Below are positions 34,444 to 44,341 of a DNA stretch of 64,000 nucleotides, one piece after another. The notes below the pieces were generated by a model. The model saw only the letters and a program-made list of their open reading frames with translations. It made no database searches and was not told the origin of the DNA. How positions within the stretch are numbered: position 1 is the stretch's first letter; every line of letters begins with the position of its first letter. A program made the translations under genes and the position numbers. Source of the stretch: Dechloromonas hortensis. GTDB taxonomy: Bacteria; Pseudomonadota; Gammaproteobacteria; Burkholderiales; Rhodocyclaceae. The stretch covers positions 1 to 64,000 of the forward strand of contig NZ_SSSQ01000003.1 in NCBI RefSeq assembly GCF_009469765.1. Reading direction: 5' to 3'.

Positions 34444-36843
34444 TTGAACAAGCTGATCGTGAAGAAAGCTGCCGTGCTCGGCGCGGGCGTGATGGGGGCG
34501 CAGATTGCGGCGCACCTCGCCAACGCCAACGTGCCGGTCGTGCTGTTTGACCTGCCGGCGAAGGATGGAGACAAGAACGGGATCGTCAAGAAGGCCCTCG
34601 ACGGCCTCAAGAAGCTGGACCCGGCGCCGCTCGCCAGCAAGGGCAAGCTCAAGTTCATCGACGCCGCCAATTACGACGAACACCTGCCGCTGCTCGCTGA
34701 GTGCGATCTGGTCATCGAAGCCATCGCCGAACGCATGGACTGGAAAAACGACCTCTACGCCAAGATCGCGCCGCACATCGGCGCCCAGGCGATTGTCGCG
34801 TCCAACACCTCGGGCCTGTCGATGAACGCGCTGGCCCAGGGCCTGCCGGAAGCCATCCGGCCGCGCTTCTGCGGTATCCACTTCTTCAATCCGCCGCGTT
34901 ACATGCACCTGGTCGAGATCATCGGCACCCAGAGCACCGACGGCGGTACGCTCGATGCGCTGGAAACCTGGCTGACCTCGCGTCTCGGCAAGGGCGTCAT
35001 CCGCGCGTTGGATACGCCGAACTTCGTCGCCAACCGGATCGGCGTCTTCTCGATCCTCGCCGTCATGCACCATACCCAGGCTTTCAGCCTCGGTTTCGAC
35101 GAAGTCGATGCGCTGACCGGGCCGAAGATCGGCCGCCCGAAGAGCGCCACCTATCGCACGGCCGATGTCGTCGGCCTCGATACGCTGGCCCACGTCGTCA
35201 AGACCATGCAGGACACGCTGCCCAACGATCCGTGGCATCAATATTTCACCAGCCCGGCCTGGTTGCAGGCGCTGATCGGCCAGGGCGCCCTCGGCCAGAA
35301 GACGCGCTGCGGCATCTTCCGCAAGCAGGGCAAGGAAATCCAGGTCCTTGATCTGGCCAACCAGGTTTACCGCAAGTCGGCCGGCGAAATCGCCGACGAC
35401 GTCGCCGCCATCCTGAAAATCAAGAACCCGGCCGAGAAATTCGCCGCGCTGCGTGCCTCCAGCCACCCGCAGGCCCAGTTCCTGTGGGCCATCTTCCGCG
35501 ACATCTTCCATTACGCCGCCGTCCAACTGGAAAGCGTCGCCGACAATGCCCGCGATCTTGATTTCGCGATGCGCTGGGGCTTCGGCTGGGCGCAGGGGCC
35601 GTTCGAAACCTGGCAGGCCGCCGGCTGGAACGACATCGCCCAGGCCATCGCCGCCGACATCGCCGCTGGCAAGAGCATGAGCAATGTCGCCTTGCCGGCC
35701 TGGGCGCTGGAAAGTGGTCGTACCGGCGTGCATGCCGCCGAAGGTTCCTATTCCGCCAGCAAGAATGCCTACGTCGCCCGCTCGACGCTGCCGGCCTATC
35801 AGCGCCAGCTGTTCCCCGAGCGCGTGCTCGGTGAAACCGCCGTGGCTCCGGAAAAATCCGGCGAAACGCTGTACGAGAACGACGGCGTCCGCCTGTGGAA
35901 GATGCCGGCGGTCGACGCCGGAATTGGCATCATTTCCATCAAGTCGAAGATGCATACCATCGGCGACGAAGTCCTCGACGGCGTGATCGCCGCCGTGCGC
36001 CAGGCCGAAACGACGCTCGATGGCGTGGTGATCTGGCACGAAGCGCCGTTTGCCGTCGGCGCCAACCTGCAGCAAGTCGGCGAAGCCTGTGCCGCCGGCC
36101 AGTTCGATATCCTGGAAAAAACCGTCGAGAAATTCCAGCGCGCCTCGCAGACGCTGAAATACGCGCAGGTGCCGGTGGTGGCCGCAGTGCAGGGCATGGC
36201 GCTGGGCGGCGGTTGCGAGTTCGTCATGCATGCCGGCAAGCGGGTGATGGCGCTGGAAAGCTATGTTGGCCTGGTCGAAGCCGGTGTCGGCCTGATTCCG
36301 GCCGGTGGCGGTTGCAAGGAATTCGCCGTGCGCGCAGCCGAATGGGCCGCCCAGTCGGCGACACCGGGCGAGGTCTTCAACTACCTGCAGCCGGTGTTCC
36401 AGACCATCGCCATGGCCAAGGTCGCGAAGAGTGCGGTCGAGGTCGTCGAGATGGGCTTTGCCAAGCCGTCCGACACGATCCTGTTCAACGCCCACGAGTT
36501 GCTCTTCGTCGCGATCAAGGAAGCCCGCGCCATGGCCGAGGCAGGCTATGCGCCGCCGAGCATGGCGCGCGGCATCCCGGTCGCCGGCAAGAACGGCATC
36601 GCCACCTTCGAGATGATGCTGGTCAACATGAAGGAAGGCGGCATGATTTCCGCCCACGACTACAAGGTCGCCCGTTCGGCCGCCGTTGCCCTGTGCGGCG
36701 GCGAAGTCGAGACCGGTAGCCTGGTCGATGAGGAGTGGCTGATCACCGTCGAGCGCCAGTTGTTCGTCGAATTGCTGAAGACCCCAGAAACCCAGGCCCG
36801 GATCAAGCACATGCTGGAAACCGGCAAGCCGCTGCGTAACTAA
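34444..36843 (+). CDS. FadN-type 3-hydroxyacyl-CoA dehydrogenase / enoyl-CoA hydratase
   Basis: Beta-oxidation enzyme with the reverse domain order of FadB. The Rossmann dehydrogenase comes first (AAVLGAGVMGAQIAAHLANA, SNTSGLSMNAL, CGIHFFNPPRYMHLVEI), then the dehydrogenase C-terminal domains, and last a crotonase domain (about 490-720: AAVQGMALGGGCEFVMHAGK, GVGLIPAGGGCKE). The product has 799 residues, close to Bacillus FadN. It starts at TTG 34444, supported by AAGGAGAA 5 bp upstream. It is paired with the thiolase 22 bp downstream. Confidence 0.92.
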   Translation: MNKLIVKKAAVLGAGVMGAQIAAHLANANVPVVLFDLPAKDGDKNGIVKKALDGLKKLDPAPLASKGKLKFIDAANYDEHLPLLAECDLVIEAIAERMDWKNDLYAKIAPHIGAQAIVASNTSGLSMNALAQGLPEAIRPRFCGIHFFNPPRYMHLVEIIGTQSTDGGTLDALETWLTSRLGKGVIRALDTPNFVANRIGVFSILAVMHHTQAFSLGFDEVDALTGPKIGRPKSATYRTADVVGLDTLAHVVKTMQDTLPNDPWHQYFTSPAWLQALIGQGALGQKTRCGIFRKQGKEIQVLDLANQVYRKSAGEIADDVAAILKIKNPAEKFAALRASSHPQAQFLWAIFRDIFHYAAVQLESVADNARDLDFAMRWGFGWAQGPFETWQAAGWNDIAQAIAADIAAGKSMSNVALPAWALESGRTGVHAAEGSYSASKNAYVARSTLPAYQRQLFPERVLGETAVAPEKSGETLYENDGVRLWKMPAVDAGIGIISIKSKMHTIGDEVLDGVIAAVRQAETTLDGVVIWHEAPFAVGANLQQVGEACAAGQFDILEKTVEKFQRASQTLKYAQVPVVAAVQGMALGGGCEFVMHAGKRVMALESYVGLVEAGVGLIPAGGGCKEFAVRAAEWAAQSATPGEVFNYLQPVFQTIAMAKVAKSAVEVVEMGFAKPSDTILFNAHELLFVAIKEARAMAEAGYAPPSMARGIPVAGKNGIATFEMMLVNMKEGGMISAHDYKVARSAAVALCGGEVETGSLVDEEWLITVERQLFVELLKTPETQARIKHMLETGKPLRN

Positions 36844-36865
36844 TCGGGTCGAGGAGACATAGAAA

Positions 36866-38065
36866 ATGAGCAAACAGATTCAAGACGCCTACATCGTCGC
36901 TGCGACCCGCCTGCCGGTCGCCAAGCGCAACGGCATGTTCAAAAACGTCCGGCCGGACGACATGCTGGCTGCCGTCATCAAGTCCGTCGTCGCCCAGGTG
37001 CCGGGCGTCGATCCGGCACTGATCGGCGACGTCATCGTCGGCTGTGCGATGCCGGAAGCCGAGCAGGGCATGAATGTCGCCCGCATCGGTGCGCTGCTGG
37101 CCGGCCTGCCGATCACCGTACCGGGGATTACCATCAACCGTTTCTGCTCCTCCGGGGTGCAGGCGGTGTCCGATGCCGCCAACCTGATCCGCCTCGGCCT
37201 GGCCGACGTGATGATCGCTGCCGGCACCGAGTCGATGAGCGTGATGCCGCAGATCATGGGCAACAAGATGTCGATGAACCCGGCCATCTTCGCCAAGGAG
37301 GAAAACCTCGGCATCGCCTACGGCATGGGCCTGACCGCCGAGAAGGTGGCGCAGCAGTGGAAGATCAGCCGCGAAGCGCAGGATGCCTTCGCATTGGCCT
37401 CCAACCAGAAGGCTTGCGCGGCGATTGCCGCCGGTCACTTCAATGCCGAAACGACGCCTTACACCATCCGCGAAAGCCTGCCCGACCTGAAGAGCGGCCA
37501 GATCAAGCTGCGCGAGCGCACCGTCGAATTCGATGAAGGCCCGCGCGCCGATGCCTCGCTGGAAAAGCTCGGCAAGCTGAAGCCGGTGTTCCATGCCCGT
37601 GGCTCGGTGACGGCCGGCAATTCTTCGCAGATGTCGGATGGTGCCGGCGCGGTGATGCTGGTGTCCGAGAAAATCCTGCGCGAGCACAACCTGACGCCGC
37701 TGGCCCGCTTCGCCGGCTACGCGGTGGGCGGGGTGGCGCCGGAAATCATGGGCATCGGCCCGATTGCCGCCATCCCCAAGGTACTGGCCCAGGTCGGCAT
37801 CAAGCAGGACGACCTCGACTGGATCGAGCTGAATGAAGCCTTCGCCGCCCAGTCGCTGGCGGTGATGCAGGAACTCGGCATCAATCCGGCCAAGGTCAAT
37901 CCGTTGGGCGGCGCCATTGCCCTCGGCCATCCGCTCGGCGCCACCGGCGCCATCCGGATCGCCACCGTCGCGCATGGCTTGCAGCGTACCGGCGGCAAGT
38001 ACGGCATGGTGACGATGTGCATCGGTACAGGCATGGGCGCCGCCGGCATTATCGAGCGGATCTGA
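36866..38065 (+). CDS. Acetyl-CoA C-acyltransferase (FadA-type thiolase)
   Basis: Thiolytic step of beta-oxidation, partner of the upstream FadN-type enzyme. The 399-residue product has the usual FadA length. The nucleophilic Cys is in NRFCSSGVQAVSDAAN (about residue 95), His in GHPLGATGAIRI, and the second Cys in CIGTGMGAAG at the C-terminus. A GGAGA ribosome site precedes ATG 36866. Confidence 0.94.
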   Translation: MSKQIQDAYIVAATRLPVAKRNGMFKNVRPDDMLAAVIKSVVAQVPGVDPALIGDVIVGCAMPEAEQGMNVARIGALLAGLPITVPGITINRFCSSGVQAVSDAANLIRLGLADVMIAAGTESMSVMPQIMGNKMSMNPAIFAKEENLGIAYGMGLTAEKVAQQWKISREAQDAFALASNQKACAAIAAGHFNAETTPYTIRESLPDLKSGQIKLRERTVEFDEGPRADASLEKLGKLKPVFHARGSVTAGNSSQMSDGAGAVMLVSEKILREHNLTPLARFAGYAVGGVAPEIMGIGPIAAIPKVLAQVGIKQDDLDWIELNEAFAAQSLAVMQELGINPAKVNPLGGAIALGHPLGATGAIRIATVAHGLQRTGGKYGMVTMCIGTGMGAAGIIERI

Positions 38066-38069
38066 TCCG

Positions 38070-38582
38070 GTGAAACCCGCCTGGCTAGCCAAATTGCCGC
38101 CGGCCTGGCGGGCCCGCATGGTGCGCCTCGGCTTCAACTTCCATCCCGCCTTTCGCGGCACCGGGGGGCGGGTGACGCATGTTGCGAAGGATTTGCGCCA
38201 CATCCGCATTCGCCTACCGCTCAACTGGAAGACCAAGAACATCGTCGGTTCGCTCTACGGCGGCGCGCTGTTTGCGATCACCGACGGGGCACACCCCATG
38301 ATGCTGATGGCGGCGCTGGGGGACGGTTACATCGTATGGGACAAGGCGGCCAGCATCCGCTACCGCAAGCCTGGCTACTCGACGCTGTACGCCGATTTCG
38401 TGCTCGGTGACGAGGAGGTGGCCAGTATCAGGACGGCGCTGGCCGAATGCCCGGAGCTGGAACGGACCTACACGGTGGAATTGAAGGATCGCCACGGCAC
38501 GGTGCATACCGTCGTCGAGCGAACGGTTTATATCGCTGACAAAAACTACTACCGACAGAAAAACGGTGGAGGAGACAAATGA
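38070..38582 (+). CDS. DUF4442 hotdog-fold protein (putative thioesterase)
   Basis: The 170-residue product starts at GTG 38070, 4 bp after the thiolase stop. The segment GSLYGGALFAITDGAHPMMLMAALG followed by IVWDKAASIRYRKPG resembles the hotdog helix and strands of acyl-CoA thioesterases of the DUF4442 group. It may release acyl groups or hydrolyse dead-end CoA esters during beta-oxidation. No signal peptide. The stop overlaps the next start (ATGA). Confidence 0.75.
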   Translation: MKPAWLAKLPPAWRARMVRLGFNFHPAFRGTGGRVTHVAKDLRHIRIRLPLNWKTKNIVGSLYGGALFAITDGAHPMMLMAALGDGYIVWDKAASIRYRKPGYSTLYADFVLGDEEVASIRTALAECPELERTYTVELKDRHGTVHTVVERTVYIADKNYYRQKNGGGDK

Positions 38583-39154
38583 TTACATCGCATAGCGTTC
38601 GGCGGGCGGCACTGGTCGCGGCATTGATTGCCGTGCCCGGGCTGCACGCGGCGGAAGTGGCCGGGGTCAGGGTGGACGAGAAGGTGCGCGTCGGCGGCAG
38701 TGAGTTGCTGTTGAATGGCGCCGGTCTGCGCAGCAAGCTGTTCATCAACCTCTACGTCGGGGCGCTCTACGTCAGCCAGAAGTCGGCCCAGCCGGCGGCA
38801 TTGCTCGATACCGCCACGCCGCGCCGAATGACCCTGCGCCTGCTGCGCGACATCGGCGCCGATACCTTGCATGGCGCGCTGGAAGATGGCCTGCACAACA
38901 ACAGCGGTCCGGCCGAGTTGGCCGAGATCAAGGTGCCGGCCGAGCAGTTCGGTGCCATGCTGAAGGGGTTCGGCAAGCTCAAGGAAGGTGATACCGTTGC
39001 CATTGATTTCTCCGCCGAGGGCGTCAGTGTCAGCCTGAACGGGGAAATGCGCGGCAAGGTGGCCGGCCCGGCATTCGCGAAAGCGCTGCTCAAGGTCTGG
39101 CTCGGCGACAAGCCGGCCGACGCCTCGTTGAAGAAGGCGCTGCTCGGCAACTAA
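38579..39154 (+). CDS. Exported chalcone-isomerase-like protein
   Basis: The 191-residue product has a signal peptide (about 24 residues, ending LHA) and a chalcone-isomerase-like domain (GSELLLNGAGLRSKLFINLYVGALYV, then MTLRLLRDIGADTLHGALEDGL and FSAEGVSVSLNGEMRG). Non-enzymatic members of this fold bind fatty acids. Its place between a thioesterase-like gene and fadD suggests a periplasmic fatty-acid carrier, which is an inference. Confidence 0.78.
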   Translation: MITSHSVRRAALVAALIAVPGLHAAEVAGVRVDEKVRVGGSELLLNGAGLRSKLFINLYVGALYVSQKSAQPAALLDTATPRRMTLRLLRDIGADTLHGALEDGLHNNSGPAELAEIKVPAEQFGAMLKGFGKLKEGDTVAIDFSAEGVSVSLNGEMRGKVAGPAFAKALLKVWLGDKPADASLKKALLGN

Positions 39155-39173
39155 GGCACAGGAGGAGACAAAA

Positions 39174-40835
39174 ATGGAAAAAATCTGGCTACAAAGCTAT
39201 CCCAAGGGTGTTCCGGCCGAGATCGACATCGAGCACATTCCGTCGCTGGTCGCGCTCTTCGAAACCGCCTGCACGACCTACGCCGACAAGGTCGCCTACA
39301 TCAGCATGGACAAGGAGATGACCTACCGCCAGCTCGATGAGGAAAGCAAGGCCTTCGCCGGCTGGCTTCAATCGCTCGGCTTGCAAAAGGGCGAGCGCGT
39401 CGCGCTGATGATGCCCAACCTGCTGCAATACCCGGTCGCCCTGTTCGGCACGTTGCGCGCCGGTTGCGTCGTGGTCAATTGCAACCCGCTCTATACGCCG
39501 CGTGAGCTGGAGCACCAGTTGAAGGATTCCGGCGCGACGACCATCGTCATCGTCGAGAACTTCGCCCATACGCTGGAGCAGGTTATCCAGCACACGGCGA
39601 TCAAGCATGTGCTGGTCACGCCGCTTGGCGAAATGCTCGGCGCCCTGAAGGGGGCGATCGTCAATTTCGTCATCCGCCACGTCAAGAAGATGGTGCCGGC
39701 CTGGAAGCTGCCCGGTTCGATCGGCTTCAACGCCGCGCTGGCGGCCGGCCGCCGGCACGGCTTCAAGCCGGTGGCGCTGGCCCGCGACGATGTCGCCTTC
39801 CTGCAATACACCGGCGGCACGACCGGCGTTTCCAAGGGGGCCATGCTGACCCACGCCAACATCGCCTCGAACGTGACCCAGGCCTATAGCTGGATCAAGC
39901 CGGTGGTGAAGGAGGGGCAGGAATTCATCATCACGGCGCTGCCGCTCTATCACATCTTCGCGCTGACCGCGAACTGCCTGACCTTCCTGATGATCGGCGC
40001 CCGCAACCTGCTGATCGCCAATCCGCGCGACATTCCGAATTTCATCAAGGAGTGGGGCAAGTACCCTGTCACCGTGGTGACCGGCGTCAATACGCTGTTC
40101 AATGCGCTGCTCAACCACCCGGATTTCGCGAAGCTCGATTTCTCGACGATGAATGTCACCCTCGGCGGCGGCATGGCGGTGCAGGGGCCGGTCGCCGACA
40201 AATGGCTGAAAGTGACCGGCACGCCGTTATTGCAAGCTTACGGCTTGACCGAAACCTCGCCGGCGGCGACGATCAATCCGCTCGATATGCACGAGTTCAA
40301 CGGCGCCATCGGCCTGCCGATTTCCTCGACCGAAGTCTCGATCCGCGACGACTACGGCAACGAAGTGCCGCAGGGCCAGGTCGGCGAAATCTGCATTCGC
40401 GGACCTCAGGTCATGAAAGGCTACTGGCAGCGGCCGGACGAAACGGCACTGGTCTTCTACCCGGACCGCTTCCTGCGCACCGGCGACATGGGCTACGTCG
40501 ATCCAAAAGGCTTCGTTTTCCTGGTCGACCGCAAGAAAGACATGATTCTCGTCTCCGGCTTCAATGTTTACCCGAACGAAGTCGAGGAGGCCGTCGCCAT
40601 GCACCCCGGGGTCATGGATGTGGCCGCCATCGGCGTGCCTGATGAGCACTCGGGCGAGGCGGTGAAGATTTTCGTCGTCCGCAAGGCGGTCAATGTCACC
40701 GAGAAAATGCTGATCGAGCACTGCCGCGGCCTGCTCACCGGCTACAAGATTCCGAAGCATGTCGAATTCCGCGACGACCTGCCGCGTACCAACGTTGGCA
40801 AGATTCTGCGTCGCGCACTGAAAGAGGGAGCATAA
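39174..40835 (+). CDS. fadD: Long-chain acyl-CoA ligase
   Basis: Activates fatty acids to acyl-CoA with ATP. The 553-residue product shows the AMP-binding signature YTGGTTGVSKGAMLTH (about 210-225), the YGLTETSPAATINP motif, LRTGDMGYVDPKGFVFLVDRKKDMI, and the C-terminal catalytic Lys region PRTNVGKILRRALK. The start follows AGGAGGAGA. It belongs to the second fad operon, where its product would supply acyl-CoA to the adjacent dehydrogenase and hydratase/dehydrogenase. Confidence 0.94.
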   Translation: MEKIWLQSYPKGVPAEIDIEHIPSLVALFETACTTYADKVAYISMDKEMTYRQLDEESKAFAGWLQSLGLQKGERVALMMPNLLQYPVALFGTLRAGCVVVNCNPLYTPRELEHQLKDSGATTIVIVENFAHTLEQVIQHTAIKHVLVTPLGEMLGALKGAIVNFVIRHVKKMVPAWKLPGSIGFNAALAAGRRHGFKPVALARDDVAFLQYTGGTTGVSKGAMLTHANIASNVTQAYSWIKPVVKEGQEFIITALPLYHIFALTANCLTFLMIGARNLLIANPRDIPNFIKEWGKYPVTVVTGVNTLFNALLNHPDFAKLDFSTMNVTLGGGMAVQGPVADKWLKVTGTPLLQAYGLTETSPAATINPLDMHEFNGAIGLPISSTEVSIRDDYGNEVPQGQVGEICIRGPQVMKGYWQRPDETALVFYPDRFLRTGDMGYVDPKGFVFLVDRKKDMILVSGFNVYPNEVEEAVAMHPGVMDVAAIGVPDEHSGEAVKIFVVRKAVNVTEKMLIEHCRGLLTGYKIPKHVEFRDDLPRTNVGKILRRALKEGA

Positions 40836-41783
40836 ATGCCGATTCCTGCATCACTGAACAAGAACCTGCGCCTGCCGGTCATCTGCGCGCCGATGTTCAT
40901 CATCTCCAACCCGGACCTGGTCATCGCCCAGTGCCAGAGCGGCGTCATCGGCTCCTTCCCGGCGCTGAACGCCCGCCCGAAGGAATTGCTCGACGAATGG
41001 CTGACGCGCATCCGCGCCACGCTGGCCGAAAGCCCGAACGCCGCGCCGTTCGCCGTCAACCAGATCATCCACCCCTCCAACGAGCGGCTGGAACACGACA
41101 TGGCGCTGTGCGTGAAGCACGAAGTGCCGCTGATCATCACCAGCCTGTCGGCGCCGACCGCCATCGTGCCGCCTGTGCATGCCTACGGCGGCAAGGTCTT
41201 CCATGACGTGATCAGCGTCCGCCATGCCGAAAAGGCGCTCGAAGCAGGGGTCGATGGCCTGATCCTGGTCTGCGCCGGGGCCGGCGGCCACGCCGGAACG
41301 CTTAGCCCGTTCGCGCTGGTCGGCGAGATCCGCAAGTTCTACGACGGCCCGATTGCACTGTCCGGCGCCATCACCAACGGCAAGGCCATTCTCTCGGCGG
41401 AGGCGCTGGGCGCCGATTTCGCCTACATCGGCACCCGTTTCATCGCCACTCACGAAGCCCATGCCGTCGAAGCCTACAAGCAGGCGATCGTCGATTCCGC
41501 CGCCAAGGACGTGGTCTACACCCCGTACTTCACCGGGGTGCATGGCAATTATCTGACCAAGAGCATCCTCGCCGCCGGCCTCGACCCGGCCAACCTGCCG
41601 GAAAAAGACAAGACAGCGATGAGCTTCGGCAGCAGCCGCGATGCCAAGGCCTGGAAAGACATCTGGGGCGCCGGGCAGGGCGTTGGCACGATTGACGAGG
41701 TGATGTCGACCAGCGAACTGGTCGACCGCCTGCAGCAGGAATATCGCAGCGCCAAAGCGGCGTTGTGTAGCAGCCCGTTCTGA
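40836..41783 (+). CDS. Nitronate monooxygenase family flavoprotein
   Basis: The product has 315 residues of the 2-nitropropane dioxygenase / NMO family, an FMN TIM barrel. Marks are VICAPMFIISNPDLVIAQ at the N-terminus, VCAGAGGHAGTLSPFALV (phosphate-binding Gly-rich loop), IALSGAITNGKAI and GADFAYIGTRFIATHEA. Its ATG directly follows the fadD stop. Its location in a fad operon suggests oxidation or reduction of an unusual acyl intermediate, or detoxification; FabK-like reductases share the fold, so the reaction is open. Confidence 0.85.
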   Translation: MPIPASLNKNLRLPVICAPMFIISNPDLVIAQCQSGVIGSFPALNARPKELLDEWLTRIRATLAESPNAAPFAVNQIIHPSNERLEHDMALCVKHEVPLIITSLSAPTAIVPPVHAYGGKVFHDVISVRHAEKALEAGVDGLILVCAGAGGHAGTLSPFALVGEIRKFYDGPIALSGAITNGKAILSAEALGADFAYIGTRFIATHEAHAVEAYKQAIVDSAAKDVVYTPYFTGVHGNYLTKSILAAGLDPANLPEKDKTAMSFGSSRDAKAWKDIWGAGQGVGTIDEVMSTSELVDRLQQEYRSAKAALCSSPF

Positions 41784-41817
41784 ACGTTCTGAAAAATACT
41801 AAAAGGAGACAACAGCA

Positions 41818-43611
41818 ATGAGTGATTACCGCGCCCCCGTCAAAGACATGCGCTTCGTGATGGATGAACTGGCCGGCTTCAAGGAACTGAGCCAGATCGC
41901 CGCCTATGAGGAAGCGACGCCGGATCTGGCCGATGCCATTCTCGACGAAGCCGCAAAATTCGCTGGCGAAGTTCTGGCCCCGCTCAACCGCGTCGGCGAC
42001 AAGGAAGGCTGCAAGCTGACCGCCAGCGGCGTCACTACGCCGAACGGCTGGAAGGAAGCCTACGCCCAATACCGCGAAGCCGGCTGGAACGGCATCACCT
42101 CGCCGGCCGAGTTCGGCGGCCAGGGCCTGCCCGACACGCTGGGCATCGTCGTCAAGGAAATGCTGTGCTCGGCCAACATGGCCTTCAGCCTGGGCCCCTT
42201 GCTCACTACCGGCGCCGTCGAAGCGCTGCTCACTTGCGCCAGCGACGAGCTGAAGGCGATCTATCTGGAAAAGATGGTCAGCGGCGAGTGGACTGGCACG
42301 ATGAACCTGACCGAGCCGCAGGCCGGCTCTGACCTGGCGCTGATCCGTTCGCGCGCCGAGCCGCAGGCCGACGGCAGCTACCGCGTCTTCGGCCAGAAGA
42401 TTTTCATCACCTACGGCGACCATGACATGACCGAGAACATCGTGCATCTCGTGCTCGCCCGCTTGCCGGATGCGCCGGCCGGGGTCAAGGGCATCTCGAT
42501 GTTCCTGGTCCCGAAATTCCTGGTCAATGCCGACGGCTCGCTCGGTGCCCGCAACGACGCCCACTGCGTCTCGCTCGAACACAAGCTCGGCATCCACGCC
42601 AGCCCGACCTGCGTCATGGCCTATGGCGATAACGGCGGGGCGGTCGGTTACCTGCTCGGCGAAGCCAACCGCGGCCTCGAATACATGTTCATCATGATGA
42701 ACGAAGCCCGTCTCGGCGTCGGCCTGCAGGGCATCGCCATCGGCGAGCGCGCCTACCAGCAGGCCCTGGCCTTCGCCCGCGAACGCAAGCAGGGCCGCGA
42801 TGCGCTGACCGGCGAAGCGCTGGTCACCATCGACAAGCACCCGGACATCCGCCGCATGCTGATGCTGATGAAGTCGCGCGTCGAAGCCTGCCGCGCGCTG
42901 GCCTACTACACCTCGGGGCTGCTTGACCGCGCCCACGCGGCGACCGATGCCGACGAGAAGAGGCGCAATCTGTTCCTCGCCGAATTCATGATCCCCATCG
43001 TCAAGGGCGGCGGTACCGAAATGGGCATCGACGTCACTTCGCTCGGCATCCAGATCTACGGCGGCATGGGTTTCATCGAGGAAACCGGCGCCGCCCAGCA
43101 CTGGCGCGATTCCCGCATCACCACCATCTACGAAGGGACGACCGGCATCCAGGCCAACGACCTGCTGTTCCGCAAGCTGATGCGCGACCAGGGCGCCACC
43201 GCCAAAGTCGTTTTCGGCGAAATCTACGCCACCGCCAAGGCCCTCGGCGCCTCCGGCAAGCCGGAACTGCAAGCTATCGCCCAGCGCCTCGGCATCGCGC
43301 TCAAGGCCTGGACGGAAGCCACCGAGTGGCTGGCCGGCAATGCGAAAACCGGCCTTTCCGGGGTGTTGACCGCAGCCGTGCCTTACCTGCACCTCGCCGT
43401 TACCGTCTGCGGTGGCTGGTTCATGGGCAAGGCCGCGCTGGCAGCTGCCGGCTATCTCGACAAGGGGGAGGGCGATCAGGCCTTCTACCGCGCCAAGATC
43501 GCCACCGCCCGTTTCTACGCCGACCAGCTGCTGCCGCAAGCCATCTCTTATGCCGAAACCGTCAAGGCCGGTGATGCCGCGCTGGCCGGGATCGGCGACG
43601 AAGTGTTCTAG
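41818..43611 (+). CDS. Acyl-CoA dehydrogenase (about 600-residue class)
   Basis: FAD-dependent first oxidation of acyl-CoA. The 597-residue product has the acyl-CoA dehydrogenase core (TSPAEFGGQGLP, MNLTEPQAGSDLALIRSRA, NEARLGVGLQGIAIGERAYQQA, IQIYGGMGFIEETG) with the catalytic Glu in YEGTTGIQANDL. An extra C-terminal helical domain is typical of the 600-residue class found beside FadA/FadB in beta-proteobacteria. An AAAGGAGA ribosome site precedes it. Last gene of the operon, followed by a strong terminator. Confidence 0.93.
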   Translation: MSDYRAPVKDMRFVMDELAGFKELSQIAAYEEATPDLADAILDEAAKFAGEVLAPLNRVGDKEGCKLTASGVTTPNGWKEAYAQYREAGWNGITSPAEFGGQGLPDTLGIVVKEMLCSANMAFSLGPLLTTGAVEALLTCASDELKAIYLEKMVSGEWTGTMNLTEPQAGSDLALIRSRAEPQADGSYRVFGQKIFITYGDHDMTENIVHLVLARLPDAPAGVKGISMFLVPKFLVNADGSLGARNDAHCVSLEHKLGIHASPTCVMAYGDNGGAVGYLLGEANRGLEYMFIMMNEARLGVGLQGIAIGERAYQQALAFARERKQGRDALTGEALVTIDKHPDIRRMLMLMKSRVEACRALAYYTSGLLDRAHAATDADEKRRNLFLAEFMIPIVKGGGTEMGIDVTSLGIQIYGGMGFIEETGAAQHWRDSRITTIYEGTTGIQANDLLFRKLMRDQGATAKVVFGEIYATAKALGASGKPELQAIAQRLGIALKAWTEATEWLAGNAKTGLSGVLTAAVPYLHLAVTVCGGWFMGKAALAAAGYLDKGEGDQAFYRAKIATARFYADQLLPQAISYAETVKAGDAALAGIGDEVF

Positions 43612-43673
43612 GCGAGCAAAGATCTTCTCTGCGGGGGAGCCCGGTCACCCGCCCGGTGTCTTCCCTTATTTAT

Positions 43674-43696
43674 GGGGCCTTCGGGCCCCTTTTTTT
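43674..43696 (+). terminator. Terminator of the second fad operon
   Basis: GGGGCC and GGCCCC pair around a TTCG tetraloop, followed by seven T. Confidence 0.93.
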
Positions 43697-43714
43697 CGTT
43701 CGGGTTCCACGGGC

Positions 43715-44050
43715 TCAGGCTTTTGCCGCATGGGCCGCACTCAGTTTCTCCGAGACAAACTCGGCCCGGGAGGTCGAGTTGTTCGCCTGGTTATTGATCA
43801 CGCACCAGGCAAAAAATTCCTGGGGGACGATCTGGCATTCCAGGGCGAGCACGCCGGAGCGCTGAAAGTTTCTACGGGCAGCCACCGCGACGGCTTTCCA
43901 TTTTTCAAAGGAATCCTCGAAACATTCCGGGTCGGTGGCCGTGGCCTTGACCTGCGCCCAGGTTTCCTCGGTGTACCAGGTGACCCCGATGACGAGCGAC
44001 TGGCTGCGGCGTTTCGCTTTCAAGCTTTGATAAAGCGTCGGTTTTCTCAT
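43715..44050 (-). CDS. Conserved-looking hypothetical protein
   Basis: The product has 111 residues and looks soluble and mostly helical, with no signal peptide. Recognisable segments are GVTWYTEETWAQVKATATDPECFEDSFEKW and a CVINNQANNSTSRAEFVSEKL end. The basic N-terminus (KAKRRSQS) could contact nucleic acid, but no known domain is visible. It converges on the fad operon terminator. Codon use is like the rest of the chromosome. Function unknown. Confidence 0.7.
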   Translation of the reverse strand: MRKPTLYQSLKAKRRSQSLVIGVTWYTEETWAQVKATATDPECFEDSFEKWKAVAVAARRNFQRSGVLALECQIVPQEFFAWCVINNQANNSTSRAEFVSEKLSAAHAAKA

Positions 44051-44341
44051 GGGCTGAAGACGTGCTGGAAATTGATGAAAATATTTCCAACCGTATGCAA
44101 AACCCGCGCCAATTCATGTTCCTAATTAAATCAGGTGCTTGGAGTGATCCCTGGCGTCGTGTTTCCGACAAGTGCTGTCACGACCTTCTTGGTTGCCTGG
44201 GGGCAGAAAAGAGCCCCTTGCAGACTTACCCAGATTTGGAGAGCGGTCGTTCAGGAACATAGAAGTGAGGCGCGGCAGGAGCGCAGCACAGGAAACCACA
44301 AGCACAGCTTGTGGCCATCGCTCTCGACTGCCCGGTTAGCG

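Noticed and set aside
34429..36873. Minus-strand open frame of about 814 codons opposite the FadN-type gene
   Set aside because: Antisense shadow in a GC-rich gene; no motif, start site or family resemblance.
41530..43539. Minus-strand open frame of about 670 codons opposite the acyl-CoA dehydrogenase
   Set aside because: Antisense shadow with low-complexity composition.
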